64,000 nt of DNA from Liolophura sinensis. Lineage: Eukaryota > Mollusca > Polyplacophora > Chitonida > Chitonidae. The number at the start of each line of letters is the position of its first letter. The stretch's first letter is position 1. The stretch is from NCBI RefSeq assembly GCF_032854445.1, contig NC_088303.1, positions 22,515,501 to 22,579,500 on the forward strand. The letters run 5' to 3'. The position numbers and the translations under genes were made by a program. The notes under the pieces are model-generated. The model did no database searches. It saw only the letters and a program-made list of their open reading frames with translations, and was not told the DNA's origin. This document shows positions 11,226-23,640 of this stretch, piece after piece.

Positions 11226-13046
11226 ACGTATTGTGCGGTAAAAAAAAGAACACATTTATACAACCTATGACTTTAGTCTACCTACAATGCTTTTTATTTG
11301 AATATTTAATAGTTGAACATCGAAAGGCTGTCAGTTGAACAGATTACATACGTCATTGTGCTTAGCTTTACCCAGTAGCTATTCAGGGCACGACATTTCA
11401 GACACATTCTGGTATCCTGCAGCCACGCATGTGGGCATGATGTGGCTCTCTGGCGCATCCCAAACTCTTCCTTATTAGAGTTGACCTTCACAGACCTTAA
11501 AATTCACGATTATCGTTATATACGTACGCATTTAGCTGAGACTGGAAATACACGTTAATCATATGGTAGCAGTAAAACCTATAGCACAGGGATGTCACAA
11601 GGGGAGGGGAGGAGATTTCTCATTGACAAGCCTGAAACATGGTGGACCTTTCAATATTCCTCAAATCGGTGGATTTTGTAGAAAATGACGATGTTTAACT
11701 CCGGTTTCACCTTTTTTCCTCAGAAATTTATGTTTTCCCCGTTTTTAACTGTGTTATTCAGCGGAATCTCTCAGCATATATCTTCTCGCCATATGTTATA
11801 TTCAAATAGATACTGTTGCGCAAACATGTATTAAAAGTTCAGCTAGGCTTAAATCTTAATACCAGTCCCAACCTAATACAAAACTAATGGCACTTCAGTC
11901 CAGGCGAAATATTATACGGGGCTAAAACGCTAACACACTTTTGAACAACTGGGGACCATTATCTTGAACACATAAGACAAGAACCATCCTGACAAGTGAC
12001 AGTAGCTCGGTGACACTGACAATTGTTGGTGTAAACGTGTTACGTGTATTTGCGCTGATTACGTACCAAGTGTACCAGAGTCCCTCCTGTATAGGGATTA
12101 CTCCTGGTACAGCGAGAATGCAAAGGATGGGCTGTCAGATCATATGATAATATGGGCGAGATTAAGGTCATATTGATGCAAGCGATCTATTTCATTGTAT
12201 AAACACCCCATGGATGATAACAAATATCATGTGAATATACATTTAATCGCAAAGGATAGGTCAGTGGGTAAAACAAAATGAGATTAGTGCAAAGGCCTCA
12301 CAGACAGATGACCCCATCAACGTCTTATATAAACCCAATACATGCTTGATATATAACGGCAATTTGCATTGATGCTGCCCAATTTACCTCGTGCTGGACG
12401 CCTACCTAGGTAGAGACAGCCAGGTTCTGCTGCATGCTGTCGCTTTTCTTTCACAGATGACAACGTTCGATCCTCCTGCACGGTTGCTTTGGTAAGAGTA
12501 AGTTGGGAAATTAACTTAGAAACATTCCACATATTTGTCAGAGAATATTTCCCTCCGTTCACAAGCGCAATATAAGTTTCCCATCAACTAATCAGTGTTC
12601 AAGTGTTCCGGGCAGAAACCTGTTGTTAATTTCTGCATTCGAAAGGGTAAAAATTCTTCCTTTTTATTTTGTTCCTATGGCATATAAGCCCTTCTATTTT
12701 TCATAGTTCTAATCATATTATCTCCACGGTCATCTCTGAGGATATTCGGGTCAAGCGGCTGAGATGTGCTCAGCACTTTCAATCGCTCAACTGACCAGTG
12801 TGCGCCCAGGTATGTTGACCAATCAGTTCTGACACCTGACGCAGACCTATCAGCAACAAGTTATAACCAACAAACACAATTCTTTCAGAAATTCACACCG
12901 AAAGTGCTTTCGTTGACTTCTGCATTCTGTGTTCGTCGATGGCAACCTTCTTGCTTAAAGCTCATATGCTGGAAGTAGAGATGATAAAAGTCTTGATGAT
13001 GTGGAAACAATGAAACAACTTGATATTATCCTATTTTAATTATTAA
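11226..13046. other. Stretch without recognised coding sequence; possible transporter 5' exon
   Basis: Unique sequence with no recognisable coding region. A possible untranslated first exon of the downstream transporter ends at 12807 (GCGCCCAG|GTATGTTG), but there is no further support. Confidence 0.3.
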
Positions 13047-13096
13047 TATATGTAACCCCCATTAATAATTATTATATTATTAATTGGGGTTATATA
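13047..13096. repeat. AT-rich inverted repeat upstream of the transporter exon
   Basis: ATATGTAACCCCCATTAATA and, inverted, ATATAACCCCAATTAATA face each other across a few bases and can form a hairpin. It ends 125 bp before the splice acceptor at 13220. Confidence 0.7.
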
Positions 13097-13230
13097 CTTG
13101 TCCAACATACACACATACACAAATTACAATGACTTACTTAATAATGACAATGCTTGAATTTTGCGGTCAAGATTTTCGCCTTACTATGTGGGTGTTTTGT
13201 CTGTTTTCCTTCTTCCACAGAATTTCCACA

Positions 13231-16200
13231 ATGGCGGGTACCAGTGTCATTTCTGACGTGTTGAGCAATGTACCACAAAGGGCCTGTACTCCACACGAAC
13301 AAAATCTACAAGGATGGAGGAAGTATTTAATAATACCAGTAGGTTTCCTCTACTTCTCCAGCTATTACATGGGGACAACAATGACGGAAAAGTATATAGA
13401 GTTCAGAACCACTGAAGACATAATGCAAGAAATGGACATAAAAAATTACGTGGATTTATCGGCAATTTCATTCTGTAATGTCACCAACACGGAAACACTT
13501 ATGATGATGGTAGAATTGCAAATTCGTCTAAGTCCTTGGCGGGAAAACCTCGCAATGGCCAGTGTTTTGCCTGCCTTTGCTTCCTCACTCATCATCGGTC
13601 CGTTAGCAGACCGTTTTGGGAGGCGCTGGACTCTCGCTCTCCCTATCTGTGGTACATTTTTTCGCGCTGCCGGCTACGCCATTGTGAGTCAGACCAGAGC
13701 CGCTCTCCATTTCCTCTATATTGCCCACGCCATTGAAGGCGCTCTTGGGTTCTTCCCGATGGTTCTCTTGGCATCCTTTGCCATTGCCTCAGATATCACC
13801 GACAATGACAAGTCGAGGACGATGTGGTTCACAGTCATTGACGCAGTAGCTGCTATCGGACAGGTATCTTACTTAGCCCAAATCGCCCTTATTCAACGCT
13901 GGTCCTTCACAGTTCCTAACGTTATCACAATGCTCTTTGCGTTGGCATCGCTAATTCTAGTCGTCTTCATCCCGTCTACTAGACCCACAAACTTACCAGT
14001 GCCGAGTGTCGCGGGAAGCTTTAAGCAGCTGGGGGCGGTTTTTCGCTTGTTGTCCGAACAGGAACCGTTGGGCCCTGGTGTGGTTTTACACGTGTCTGAT
14101 GATATTCGCTACCGCTAGTTTGACATTCTACGGTCGTCAGACCACTGAGCCGGTGGTCTCGGATGTCCCGCCACTCTGCTGGAATATGGCCTACAGCGGA
14201 AATTTCGTCGTTTTCAGGACTATAGGTCAGTGTCTTGCTGTTGTTGTGTTCGTCAAGGTACTGCAAGCGTTCCTTCCAGACGCCGGCATCGCCGTTCTGG
14301 CAGTGATCCTGCAAATGGCCGGCTTCATCGTAGAAGGTTTCGGTACGTCCACATGGATAATGTGTATAGGTAAGTAATCAACATAGCAGCCATCGAGTCA
14401 CCAAGGGCATACTATATCTACAGTGAGGTGGATGAGAAAATCATTTGCAGTTATGATATTTAACGAATGAAAGCAAACAATATTCATGAATTCATGGCTG
14501 TGTGCATTTCAACAAACGGGGATTCAAACAAATACATATAGCTGGATTCATTGTGGGTTTTGGGGTCGGACGAACTTTGGCGTAAATATACAGCAGTTCA
14601 TCTCGGAGGAAAGTTAATATACAAGTGAAAAGGAGAGTGTTTCCTCTCTTCATGCAAAACTACACCTTCAGACTCTGTTTTAGAACGCCCAGTCCTCCTA
14701 GTATCATGTCTTATTTTGACCCCTCTTCCCTAGAATCAAGATATTTTCATGTTACGCTGCAGACATATTCCGCAAGCTCCGTCATTCGCAGCAGAACACC
14801 ATTCTTTCTGTGATAAATATGCAACATTTCAGAGCAACGATGACTACGAAGACGCATTATAATAGATCATTACTTCTCTGTTTCTGTTTGAATTACAGCG
14901 GCTGGGTTAGGTCTAGCGTCCGGGGCACAACTCTCGATGGTGAGAGCCATATTGTCCAAACTACCATCCGCCAAGGCTTACGGTACGTACAGTCAACTGA
15001 GAAATTTCACAACCCGATCGGAAATAGCCATTGTTATTAGTTTACTTTTATTTATTCTAGTGATTGAGCAGATTTAAGAAGATGGTGTATCTATTGTCAC
15101 TTCTGGGAATAACTCTAAGTAGAGACTGTAGGCCTACTTCCTACTACGGATTAGAACAGGAAATTTTGTAAACATACTGTTAGCTCTTCGTCCAGGCTTT
15201 TGGAGACAATAAACAACGCTCGAGGGCCGTCTGCGCAAACTAGCGTTTAGTGAAAGCTATTTGTCTCTCACTAATAAGCCATATGGCGTGCACGTCGCAC
15301 GTGGGAAAGTTGATCAGTAACTTGCCAAAGGTCGCACGTTTACCCCGAGCATGGCTGTTTTATCCGCCCTTAACATTTACCGCTATCGTCTAAGAAAAAC
15401 ATTCATTAGAATTTAACAAACAAAATGGCGTTGTAAAAATTGGGAAAAATTATTGCTGCTCAACTCTATATGAATATTCACTAGTTATTTGATTGATGTT
15501 TTATTCCGAACTTTATGTTGGAATTTTGCGTCTGGTGTTGCATTTTAGCAATTGTTAATCTTACTTCTGGCTTCATAGCCATTGTAAAGTCTAACTTTCG
15601 CCCTTCACATTTGAACATGATAACATGCATGTTAACAGCGTGTAATTCCGAATCGCATTCACATTATGCTAACGAAACAGAAGTAATAAACATCTTACTT
15701 CTGGCTTCATAGCTATTGTCAATTCACCTTTCACATTTAAACATGATTTTATGTTAACAGCGTTTAATTCTGCTTCGCATTCACATTATGCTAACGATAC
15801 AGAAGTAATAAACATCTTACTTCTGGTTTCATAACTATTGCCAAGTCTAACTTTCGCCTTTCACATTTTAAACATGATTACATGTTAATAGCGTGTAATT
15901 CTGCATCGCATTCACATTATACTTACCATACAGAAGTACTACATTTACATGCATTTGAGGGGAATAAAACGTAAGATAAGCATTGTTGTGTGGCGTGGCT
16001 CTTAAACAAAGCGACCACGTGCGCACGTGCGAGTTGACCGTTGTGTAGGTCATTGTGCTTTGTGATAAGAACTAAGGCACACTAATCGGTTTACCTCTGT
16101 CTGCTGTCTAAGTGTGACAAGTTCAAAACTGACAAGCAAAGCCACATTTCCCGATAAACTAATATTGTGAACATAAGTTAACACCAAAGTTCATCATCCA

Positions 16201-19200
16201 TCAGTTGAAACACTTTTTCGGGCATAACATGTATAACGACACGTGTCCCAGATCTCCGCGAATTCAATGTCAAGATCACGTATTTTCTGAGGGTGTCACT
16301 GCTTAGTGCCACAGTTTGTAATGCCGTATCAGTGCCATCTCTGTGTAAATTCAAGCTCAAGACCACTTATAGTCTGAGGGCGTCTGTTCTTAGTACCGTA
16401 CATTGTAATCTGTGAATTCATGGTCAGGTCCACTTTTTTCTGAGGGGGTTGGTGGTTAGCAGGCCCACCGCACTTTGTAATGCCTGGGACTAATATATCT
16501 GTTATATAAGCCCCAGGTTATTCTGAGTCAGATTTGTGTGAATTCACCGTTTGAGTTCTGAAGGCATCACTGGTTAAAAAAAAGTCCCACTGTATGACCC
16601 GTCAAAAATGTTAGGCAGCTATTAACGATAACACTTACTCTAAAATGAGCATGTGCAAAAATCTCACGTTACTTAGAGTAGAGGAACGATAGAGACAGCT
16701 GAGGAGCTGAACGTTGTCAACTTGATAAGCTTCTAAAGGAAAGAAGTGTTTACTGTGTCTCTGGAACACCATAAGATAAGTGTTTGGTAAATTAAAGTCA
16801 ACAAAAATCGCCTAACGTTTTTCAAAAGTCACATGATATCGTAGGACAGTTTTTACATCTAACAACAAAATAGAACTCCCTTATTCGTGCTGTAAATCTG
16901 CGTGAATTCATGACCAAGGTCACTTGCTCAGATAAGTGTTCAAAGAAATTTTTGAGGCGATGCTTTTATTCGTTAACTGTTTAGAAGGTGGCAGGTAATT
17001 GCAATCAAATAATTAATTTTTCATCCCATTATTGCTGCATTTCATGTTCATAGGGGATAAGGTAACTAGTGGTTTAAATGGAGGCTGGTTACTTTTATTT
17101 CTCTTGTTTCAGATACGTCTGAAATTGGGAGGGCTGGAAAATTTGGGCACTTTATTAAGGCTCCAAGTCAAAATTTGAAATACGATTTTAAGGCTTAATT
17201 TCTGGTTTTAGAAATTAACATTTTCTCCACGCTATCAATTTTATCTTAAGACAAATGTGTCTAAATTTTAGTACCAAAAGCTAAGCTCTGTGAAGAGGTT
17301 TTAGATTTTGACTTACCCGATAAGTCAGAAGCAACTTGTGAAATCGGCCCTTAACAAAGGTAGTTAACTGTGTAGCTCATATCACACGTGCGAGTTGGGC
17401 ATAGTCCAATCATTAAGGTCTTCCATTCGCTATTTCACACGGCCCATGGATCACGAAGCGGCCTTAGACTTGCGTCCAAATTTCAAATCACTTTAAAATT
17501 GTTATTCAAGGTCAAAACATTGCTTGACAACGTTAATTGTGGGTATGTTATTGAACAACAAAACAACAAAGCTAAAACAACGGAAAGGAGCATACGAAAT
17601 TTAATGATTAAAATTTTGACTTGCTGCGTGATAAGATTACTTTGTGATTGTGGGGCCATTACATACGCGGACAAGGAGTTTCAAAATCCCCTGCTTTTAT
17701 TTTTCTTGGGGCGTTTGTGGCAATAAACGGTCGGCGGCGCCCTCTTGTGCAGTCTTACATGGTTATCGGGAGTGTACATATCTCACCTTGTAGCATTTGT
17801 CAGATCTTGTGTGTTATGTGACAACCCACGTCACAAATTATTGCTGCAAAACATAGTGTGTCAAGGTTATTCCATCACACGCTTTCAGTATAAGTTTCTT
17901 AAGTTTTACAGTGAGTATAATTCTCTTGTAAGTAAATATGGACGGAGCGTCCAGAATCTCGCATTCTGCTTGATGATTGTGTCTAATTCCGCTTGACCCT
18001 GGGCTGGGGACAGCACATTCATCACGTTGAATTAGATCGCCCCGTTGGATATATGACTGATTGACTTGATTTGATTGGTGTTTTTGACACCGTACTCAGT
18101 CCACGAATATTTTGTTCATTCGACGAATGCCAGCATTATGGTGGTAGGAAACCGGGCAGGACCCGGAGGAAACACCCTGGCCGACCTTCTCACGTACGGC
18201 TGGAGAGGAGGCCAGCATGAGCTCGACTTGAGCTCACAGCGCCCACATTGGTGAGAGGTTGATGGTCATCGCCCTGCACTAGAGCGCTAACCACTTCGGC
18301 GTTGGATATATGAACAGTTACAATCAACGTGCAACTGAGATACTTGTTTTATTATCGATAACTTTTATTCAAGCATGGTAGACGATTTGAATACTAATTT
18401 CACTCATTCTCTTAGAACATTACTTGCACCTTTCCAACATCAATGAAAACTATTGACTGCTTTTCTTTGCACCATTGAGTCCTAATCTCGTACTTTATAT
18501 AGGCCTACTTTCTTAGTTCTTTGATGGTTTGTGTCAATTTCACTCATTCTCTTAGAACATTACTTGCACCTTTCCAACATCAATGAAAACATATTGACTG
18601 CTTTTCTTTGCACCATTGAATCCTAATCTCGTACTTTATATAGGCCTACTTTCTTAGTTCTTTGATGGTTTGTGTCAATTTCACTCATTCTCTTTGAACA
18701 TTACTTGCACCTTTCCGACATAAATGAAAACTATTGACTGCTTTTCTTTGCACCATTGCGTCATAATCTCGTACTTTCTTAGTTCTTTGATGGCTTGTGT
18801 TAAACGTCATTTCGGGAACTGGCTTTACGATTGTTGACCTGGAACGTCCATATTGCTTGACAGTGGGTATATATGAATGTCTGTTTCGACACATTGATTC
18901 TGGAGATCACCAGTCTTGGGACAATAAGATATACTCACAAGTGCAAAAGTTTGCCAGTAACTTGCTAAATATCGGTGGTTTTACAACGCACACTGCAGTT
19001 TCCTCGACCCATAAAACGGATCGCCATCTCTACTGTAAGTGAATTATTCTTGACTATGACGACTAAAAGGATAAGAAAAAATCATCTGCTCGTACATTGC
19101 TTGAATTGTCTTTCTATTTTTTGTAACTACAGGGGCCTTGTTTGCTAGCATCGCCTGTATCGAGAGCCTAACCAGTAGCCTGTCTAGTGCGGCCTTTGTC

Positions 19201-20178
19201 ACGTTCTACAACCATTTCTTCGCTCTCCAGCAACCTGGGGCTGTCTTCTTTTTCATGGGCCTCACTCACGGCTCTTGTGCTTGTCTTGTACGGGTGAGTC
19301 AGTTTAGCGACTTAGACCACTATACAGTACACAGTAATGAGCTTTGAATCTATTGCTGATTCATCACAAACATAGCTACTGCATCTTTCAAATTATTGTA
19401 CACGTAAATTCATTATGTATATCGTTATATATTTGACGCTTTATATATTTTAAGGTGACTTGAAAAGATCCATACTGCACTTTACTAAACCACATGTCGT
19501 CTGAGCGCGAGCTGCTTACTTATACAAGGAGATGGGTTTCCTAAAACAGAGAGATGCGAAATCTCATGAAACAGGAAGACATGAAACATCTCCAAAAACT
19601 GTGAGTCCCGAGACATCTCCTCAAAGAGGGAGGCCCGATAAATTTCCTGAAACAGCCAGATGCGAGAAGTATTCCGAAAGAGGGACACGCGAAAAATCTC
19701 TTTAAAGGGAAGATTCCCATGAATCAGGGAGATGCGAAAAGTGGTCCGAAACAAGGAGGCGATAAAAATCTCGTGACACAAGGAGACGTGAAAATCCCCC
19801 TGAAACAGGGAGACGCGAAAAGTTACATGTGGCTGAAAACATCAGGTTATTTGTGAGAAGAATATAACGTTATAAGATGTGGTGAAAAATAGAAAGATAC
19901 GGATAAGACTCAATTGTACGAAGCCCCATATATATTTTGCCTCGTCCTGCCATTATGGTCGTAGTCAGGCTTTACCTGTGCGACATTATTTGTATTTATT
20001 ATACGGTAATTTACATCTGCTATGACATAGAGGCTAGACCTTGAAATAAAATTGTGATTTTCGTTTTTTTTTCAGGTTCCTCTACTTTGTCATAAGAAAA
20101 TATGGGAGTTGGACAGCAGCATGTATTGTGACTGTGACGAACGCAAATTCCGAGAAGGACCCACTGTTAACTAACTGA
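13231..20178 (+). CDS. SLC46: SLC46-type major facilitator transporter, 4 coding exons, frameshift(s) present
   Basis: Exons: 13221-14369 (ATG at 13231), 14899-14982, 19133-19293 and 20076 to a stop at 20174 or 20178. The protein is a polytopic membrane carrier; relatives move folates and other small solutes with protons. Seen: a cytosolic start, a first membrane helix, a long first outer loop with C82 and glycosylation site N83 (NVT), MFS motif A GPLADRFGRR (from residue 123), PPLCWN in the fourth outer loop, and MVRAILSKLPSAKAYG in exon 2, all typical of SLC46. Two oddities: one extra base near 14060-14070 moves the frame within exon 1 (SEQ to NRWALVWFYT), and the last exon reads well as FLYFVIRKYG and EKDPLLTN only one base out of phase with exon 3. 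It may be a decaying gene or carry assembly errors. Substrate unknown. Confidence 0.8.
15563..15935. repeat. Tandem repeat, about 122-135 bp unit, 3 copies (transporter intron 2)
   Basis: CTTCTGGCTTCATAGCCATT begins copies at about 15563, 15698 and 15820; each contains CGCATTCACATTATGCTAAC and CAGAAGTAATAAACATCTTA. Confidence 0.8.
16175..16570. repeat. Diverged tandem repeat, roughly 90-110 bp unit
   Basis: Repeated blocks with GTGAATTCA, CACTT and TTTCTGAGGG followed by a TTAG-TTGTAATG segment recur four or so times. Heavily diverged. The rest of the intron, 15940-16170 and 16570-18056, shows no gene or repeat that I recognise apart from a short possible MITE end near 17323-17355. Confidence 0.5.
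18057..18299 (-). mobile_element. SINE-A copy with 14-bp target-site duplication
   Basis: Reads tail to head: TTTGATTGGTGTTTTTGACA through AGCGCTAACCACTTCGG. The flanks CGTTGGATATATGA at 18043-18056 and 18300-18313 are identical, which fixes the insertion limits. Confidence 0.9.
18398..18800. repeat. Tandem repeat, about 140 bp unit, 3 copies
   Basis: Copies starting TTTCACTCATTCTCTTAGAA at about 18398, 18538 and 18679. They are nearly identical except that the third lacks TATATAGGCCTACTTT. Confidence 0.9.
18930..19045 (+). mobile_element. SINE-A-like fragment
   Basis: TTTGCCAGTAACTTGCTAAA, then TTTCCTCGACCCATAAAACG and GTAAGTGAATTATTCTTGA resemble the body and tail of SINE-A in direct orientation. 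Strongly diverged. Confidence 0.45.
19515..19830. repeat. Degenerate short tandem repeat (about 33 bp)
   Basis: Variants of CTGAAACAGGGAGACGCGAA recur about nine times with irregular spacing in transporter intron 3. Confidence 0.6.
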
Positions 20179-20449
20179 AATGTAATATTTTACAAAAGTT
20201 TATATTTAATTAATTTCTTTTGCATAGAAAGCCACACATTACCTTATACAGTTCTCGAGTGATGAAATGGACGATTGAACATGTGACTACAGACAGAAAA
20301 GCTCTAGATTATACCTATATAACGTAACCACAAGATAAAGGGAAATCCGACATCCAGTCACTATAAAATGTGATCTAAAGAGAGAGGTATGAATGGATGG
20401 TTATGGCTTAACACCACTTCAGCCATATCGTGGCCAGGAAAGTTCAGAT

Positions 20450-21465
20450 TTCAAGCAGTATAATATGACACGAGAGAGGAGGGCAAATTCAGCTTTCAGC
20501 CAATACAATATCACACGAGAGAGGGCAAGTTCAGCTTTCAGCCAATACAATATCACACGAGAGAGGGCAAGTTCAGCTTTCAGCCAATACAATATCATAC
20601 AAGAGAGGAGGGCAAGCTCAGCTTTCAGCCAATACAATATCACACGAGAGAGGGCAAGTTCAGCTTTCAGCCAATACAATGTCACACAAGAGAGGAAGGC
20701 AAGCTCAGCTTTCAGCCAGTAGAATATCACACGAGAGAGGGCAAGCTAAGCTTTCAGCCAATACAATATCACACAAGAGAAGAGGGAAAGATCAACTTTC
20801 AGCCAATACAATATCACACGAGAGATGATGGCAAGCTAAGCTTTCAGCCAATACAATATCACACGAGAGAGGAGGGCAAGCTCAGCTTTCAGCCAATGTA
20901 ATATCTCACGAGAGGAGGACAAGCTCAGTTTTCGGCGGATGCAATATCACACGAGAGGAGGGCAAGTTCAGCTATCAGCCAAAACAATATCACACAAGAG
21001 AGGAGGGCAAGCTCAGCTTTCAGCCAATACAATATCACACGAGAGAGGAGGGCAAGCTCAGCTTTCAGCCAATACAATGTCACACGAGAGAGGGCAAGTT
21101 CAGCTTTCAGCCAATACAATATCACACAAGAGAGGAGAGGAAGCTCAGCTTTCAGCCAATACAATATCACACGAGAGAGGGCAAGTTCAGTTTTCAGCCA
21201 ATACAATATCACACGAGAGAGGAGGTCAAGTTCAGCTTTCAGCCATTACAATATCACACAACAGGAGGGCAAGTTCAGCTTTCAGCCATTGCAATATCAC
21301 ACAAGAGAGGAAGGCACGTGAGCTTTCAGCCAGAACAATATCACACAAGAGATGAAGGCACGTGAGCTTTCAACCAGAACAATATCACAAGAGAGAGGAA
21401 GGCACGTACAGCTTTCATCCAGTACAATATCACATGAGAGAAGAGGGAAAGTTTAGCTTTCAACT
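20450..21465. repeat. Minisatellite, 42/45-bp units, about 23 copies
   Basis: Units of CAATACAATATCACACGAGA, then GAG(GAG)GGCAAG and TTCAGCTTTCAGC. Lengths are mostly 42 or 45 bp, multiples of three, so long open frames appear on both strands. It starts about 275 bp after the transporter stop. I read it as non-coding. Confidence 0.9.
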
Positions 21466-21900
21466 GAATTTAACGGACTTACTCGGAGTGATACTGAAAC
21501 ATACAAGCTTGATTAGTGAAGTCATCGAATCTACAAGCATGGGGCCTGGTAGATGTATATGGAAGAGCACATGGTAACACATGGGCCCTTTATATTAGAT
21601 GGCTGCTTTACCATAGTTTTGAACCTGGCTTTATATGTAGGCCTGACTTACTTACCTGGTTACATATTTATGTCAAATACTGTCTAAGTGATTAATGTTT
21701 GTAAGACAATTGGAAATAACCATGCTTTTACCAGAAGACAAAAGACGTAATCTTTGTTGCTGTTTTCCCTGAAAACAATTGAACTTTACACACAGCCATG
21801 CATTTTCCGTTTGTCCACTGCCCATGCATGAGTAGGTGATGTGTAAAAGATACTCAAGAGCATGTCTGCACAGTCTGTCTTTGTAATCTTAAAGCTTGTG
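21466..21900. other. Stretch without recognised feature
   Basis: Unique sequence between two minisatellites. No coding region or repeat recognised. Confidence 0.5.
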
Positions 21901-21986
21901 TAACACCATGATACACTACCTCCATATTGTATAGCACAATACCACACTATCTCCATACGGTATAACACTATGACACACTTTCTTGC

Positions 21987-22210
21987 ATGTTGCGCAATTG
22001 GTTAGCGCGCTGGCGCCTCTCACCAATGCGGTCGATGTGAATTCAAGTCCAGTTCATGCTGACTTCCTCTCCAGCCGTAAATGGGAAGGTCTGCTAGTAA
22101 CCTGGAGATGGTTGTTGGTTTCTCCCGGGCTCTGCCCGGTTTCCTCCCACCATAATGATGGCCGCCGTCGTATACGTGAAATATTCTTGAGTTTGGCGTA
22201 AAACACCAAT
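21987..22210 (+). mobile_element. SINE-A copy inside the 31-bp minisatellite
   Basis: Direct orientation: tRNA-like head GCGCAATTGGTTAGCGCGCT, promoter-like GAATTCAAGTCC, body CTGCCCGGTTTCCTCCCACC, tail GAAATATTCTTGAGTTTGGC. It lacks the poly-(AAAT) end. Confidence 0.85.
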
Positions 22211-22383
22211 CTCCGTGTTGTATATCACTAGGACACACACCTCCGTGTTGTATAACACTATGACACACTATCTCCGTGTTGTATAACACTATGACACACT
22301 ATCTCCGTGTTGTATAACACTATGACACACTATCTCCGTGTTGTATAACACTATGACACACTTTCTTCCTTACTGTTTAACAC

Positions 22384-22452
22384 TATTTCGCCACGATATG
22401 GCTGAAATATTGCCGATGTGACGTTAAGCCACAATCATTCATTCATTCATAA
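22384..22452 (+). mobile_element. Tail of a third SINE family (SINE-C) with (CATT)n
   Basis: GCCACGATATGGCTGAAATA and TTGCCGATGTGACGTTAAGC precede (CATT)n. Such tails are common on molluscan SINEs. Only the 3' end is present. Confidence 0.6.
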
Positions 22453-22735
22453 CACTTTGACACACTACCTTCATACGGTACTGTATAACGCTATGACATA
22501 CTTTCTTTCATATTATATATCACTATAACATACTTTCTTCCAAATTGTGTAACACTATGGCACACTTTCTTCCATATTGTGTAAACTACTGACTGCTTTT
22601 CACACTATCTCCATACTGTATAACACTATGACACACTTTCTTCCATATTGTGTAACACTATAGCACACTATCTCCATACTGTATAGCACACTATCTCCAT
22701 ACTGTATAACACTATGACACACTTACTTCCATATT

Positions 22736-23510
22736 GCAAGATTTGTTACTATTTATATTTTTCGAAAGAAATTTGCCATAATATTTGTATAAATGTGTAT
22801 ATTTATGTATTTGTGTGTTTTGTTATGTGCACAACTGCCGTCAGCTTCTAAATTTAGCTTGCCACTGTTTACATATGCTGAATTCAGGGCCTGCTGTCTG
22901 CCTCTGCCTTAGAATGTTCCAGAATACCCTCAGTTCGGGGCCTGTTTGTTTACAACAAGTGTTCAAGAATTTTCTTATTCTAGACAATTCCACTAGTATA
23001 TATAATATATATACTATATAAGACCTATGAAAGCAGGTCAAAAGGAGGAGAAAGGAGAATTATTGAGAGTTTGGATGCTTTCGCTGTGCGTTACTTTAGT
23101 AGGCCTTTTGTGCTGAATTTTGGTGTCTTTATAGCCTCTGGCTTTGTTATATCCTATCTCCACCGAGCACTTGTTCAGTCTGAACTTGTATGTTTAATTT
23201 GTGCTCTTGTGTATACAGTGCACGGTACACGGGCAGATAACAAGACTTTCACAAATACTAAAGTGCTTAAGTTTAACAAGAAAAGATAGCAGTATCTATA
23301 CAAATACTAAAGTACTTACATGTACAACGGTGTCAAGTCCAAACGGACGCATATATTCCACAATGCGGAAAACCATACAGGCATAAATGCACAAATAAGA
23401 GGGAAAATCCACAGTATAACTGAGTGTATGACGAAATATATACAAAATTCCACAGACAGGGTCCGCCCAGTCTAATGTTCGTTGAGGACAGCTTATCTTC
23501 CACTAATATG
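22736..23510. other. Stretch without recognised gene
   Basis: AT-rich unique sequence with short (TA) tracts near 23000. No coding region or repeat recognised. Confidence 0.5.
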
Positions 23511-23511
23511 A

Positions 23512-23640
23512 TGTTCACGTGGGAAAACTCGTCAGTAACTGTCGATGGTTTATGCCGGCAATTCCGTCCGCCTCCATCCATAAAACTGAACGCCATCATA
23601 TAACTCATATAAACATTCATGAGTATGGCGTTAAGCAATG
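23512..23640 (+). mobile_element. SINE-A-like fragment
   Basis: CACGTGGGAAAACTCGTCAG, CCGCCTCCATCCATAAAACT and GAGTATGGCGTTAAG resemble the SINE-A body and tail in direct orientation. The long minus-strand frame across it (23333-23761) is therefore not a gene. Confidence 0.45.

Larger units (their letters stand above)
21901..22735. repeat. Minisatellite, about 31-bp unit, interrupted by a SINE
   Basis: Units of the form ATCTCCGTGTTGTATAACAC plus TATGACACACT at 31-bp spacing (22271, 22302), with diverged copies on both sides of the SINE at 21987-22210. Confidence 0.85.

Noticed and set aside
20393-20722. Repeat-protein gene with SAFSQYNITRERAS units
   Set aside because: The frame comes from 42/45-bp minisatellite units, is equally open on the other strand and soon meets stops in later units.
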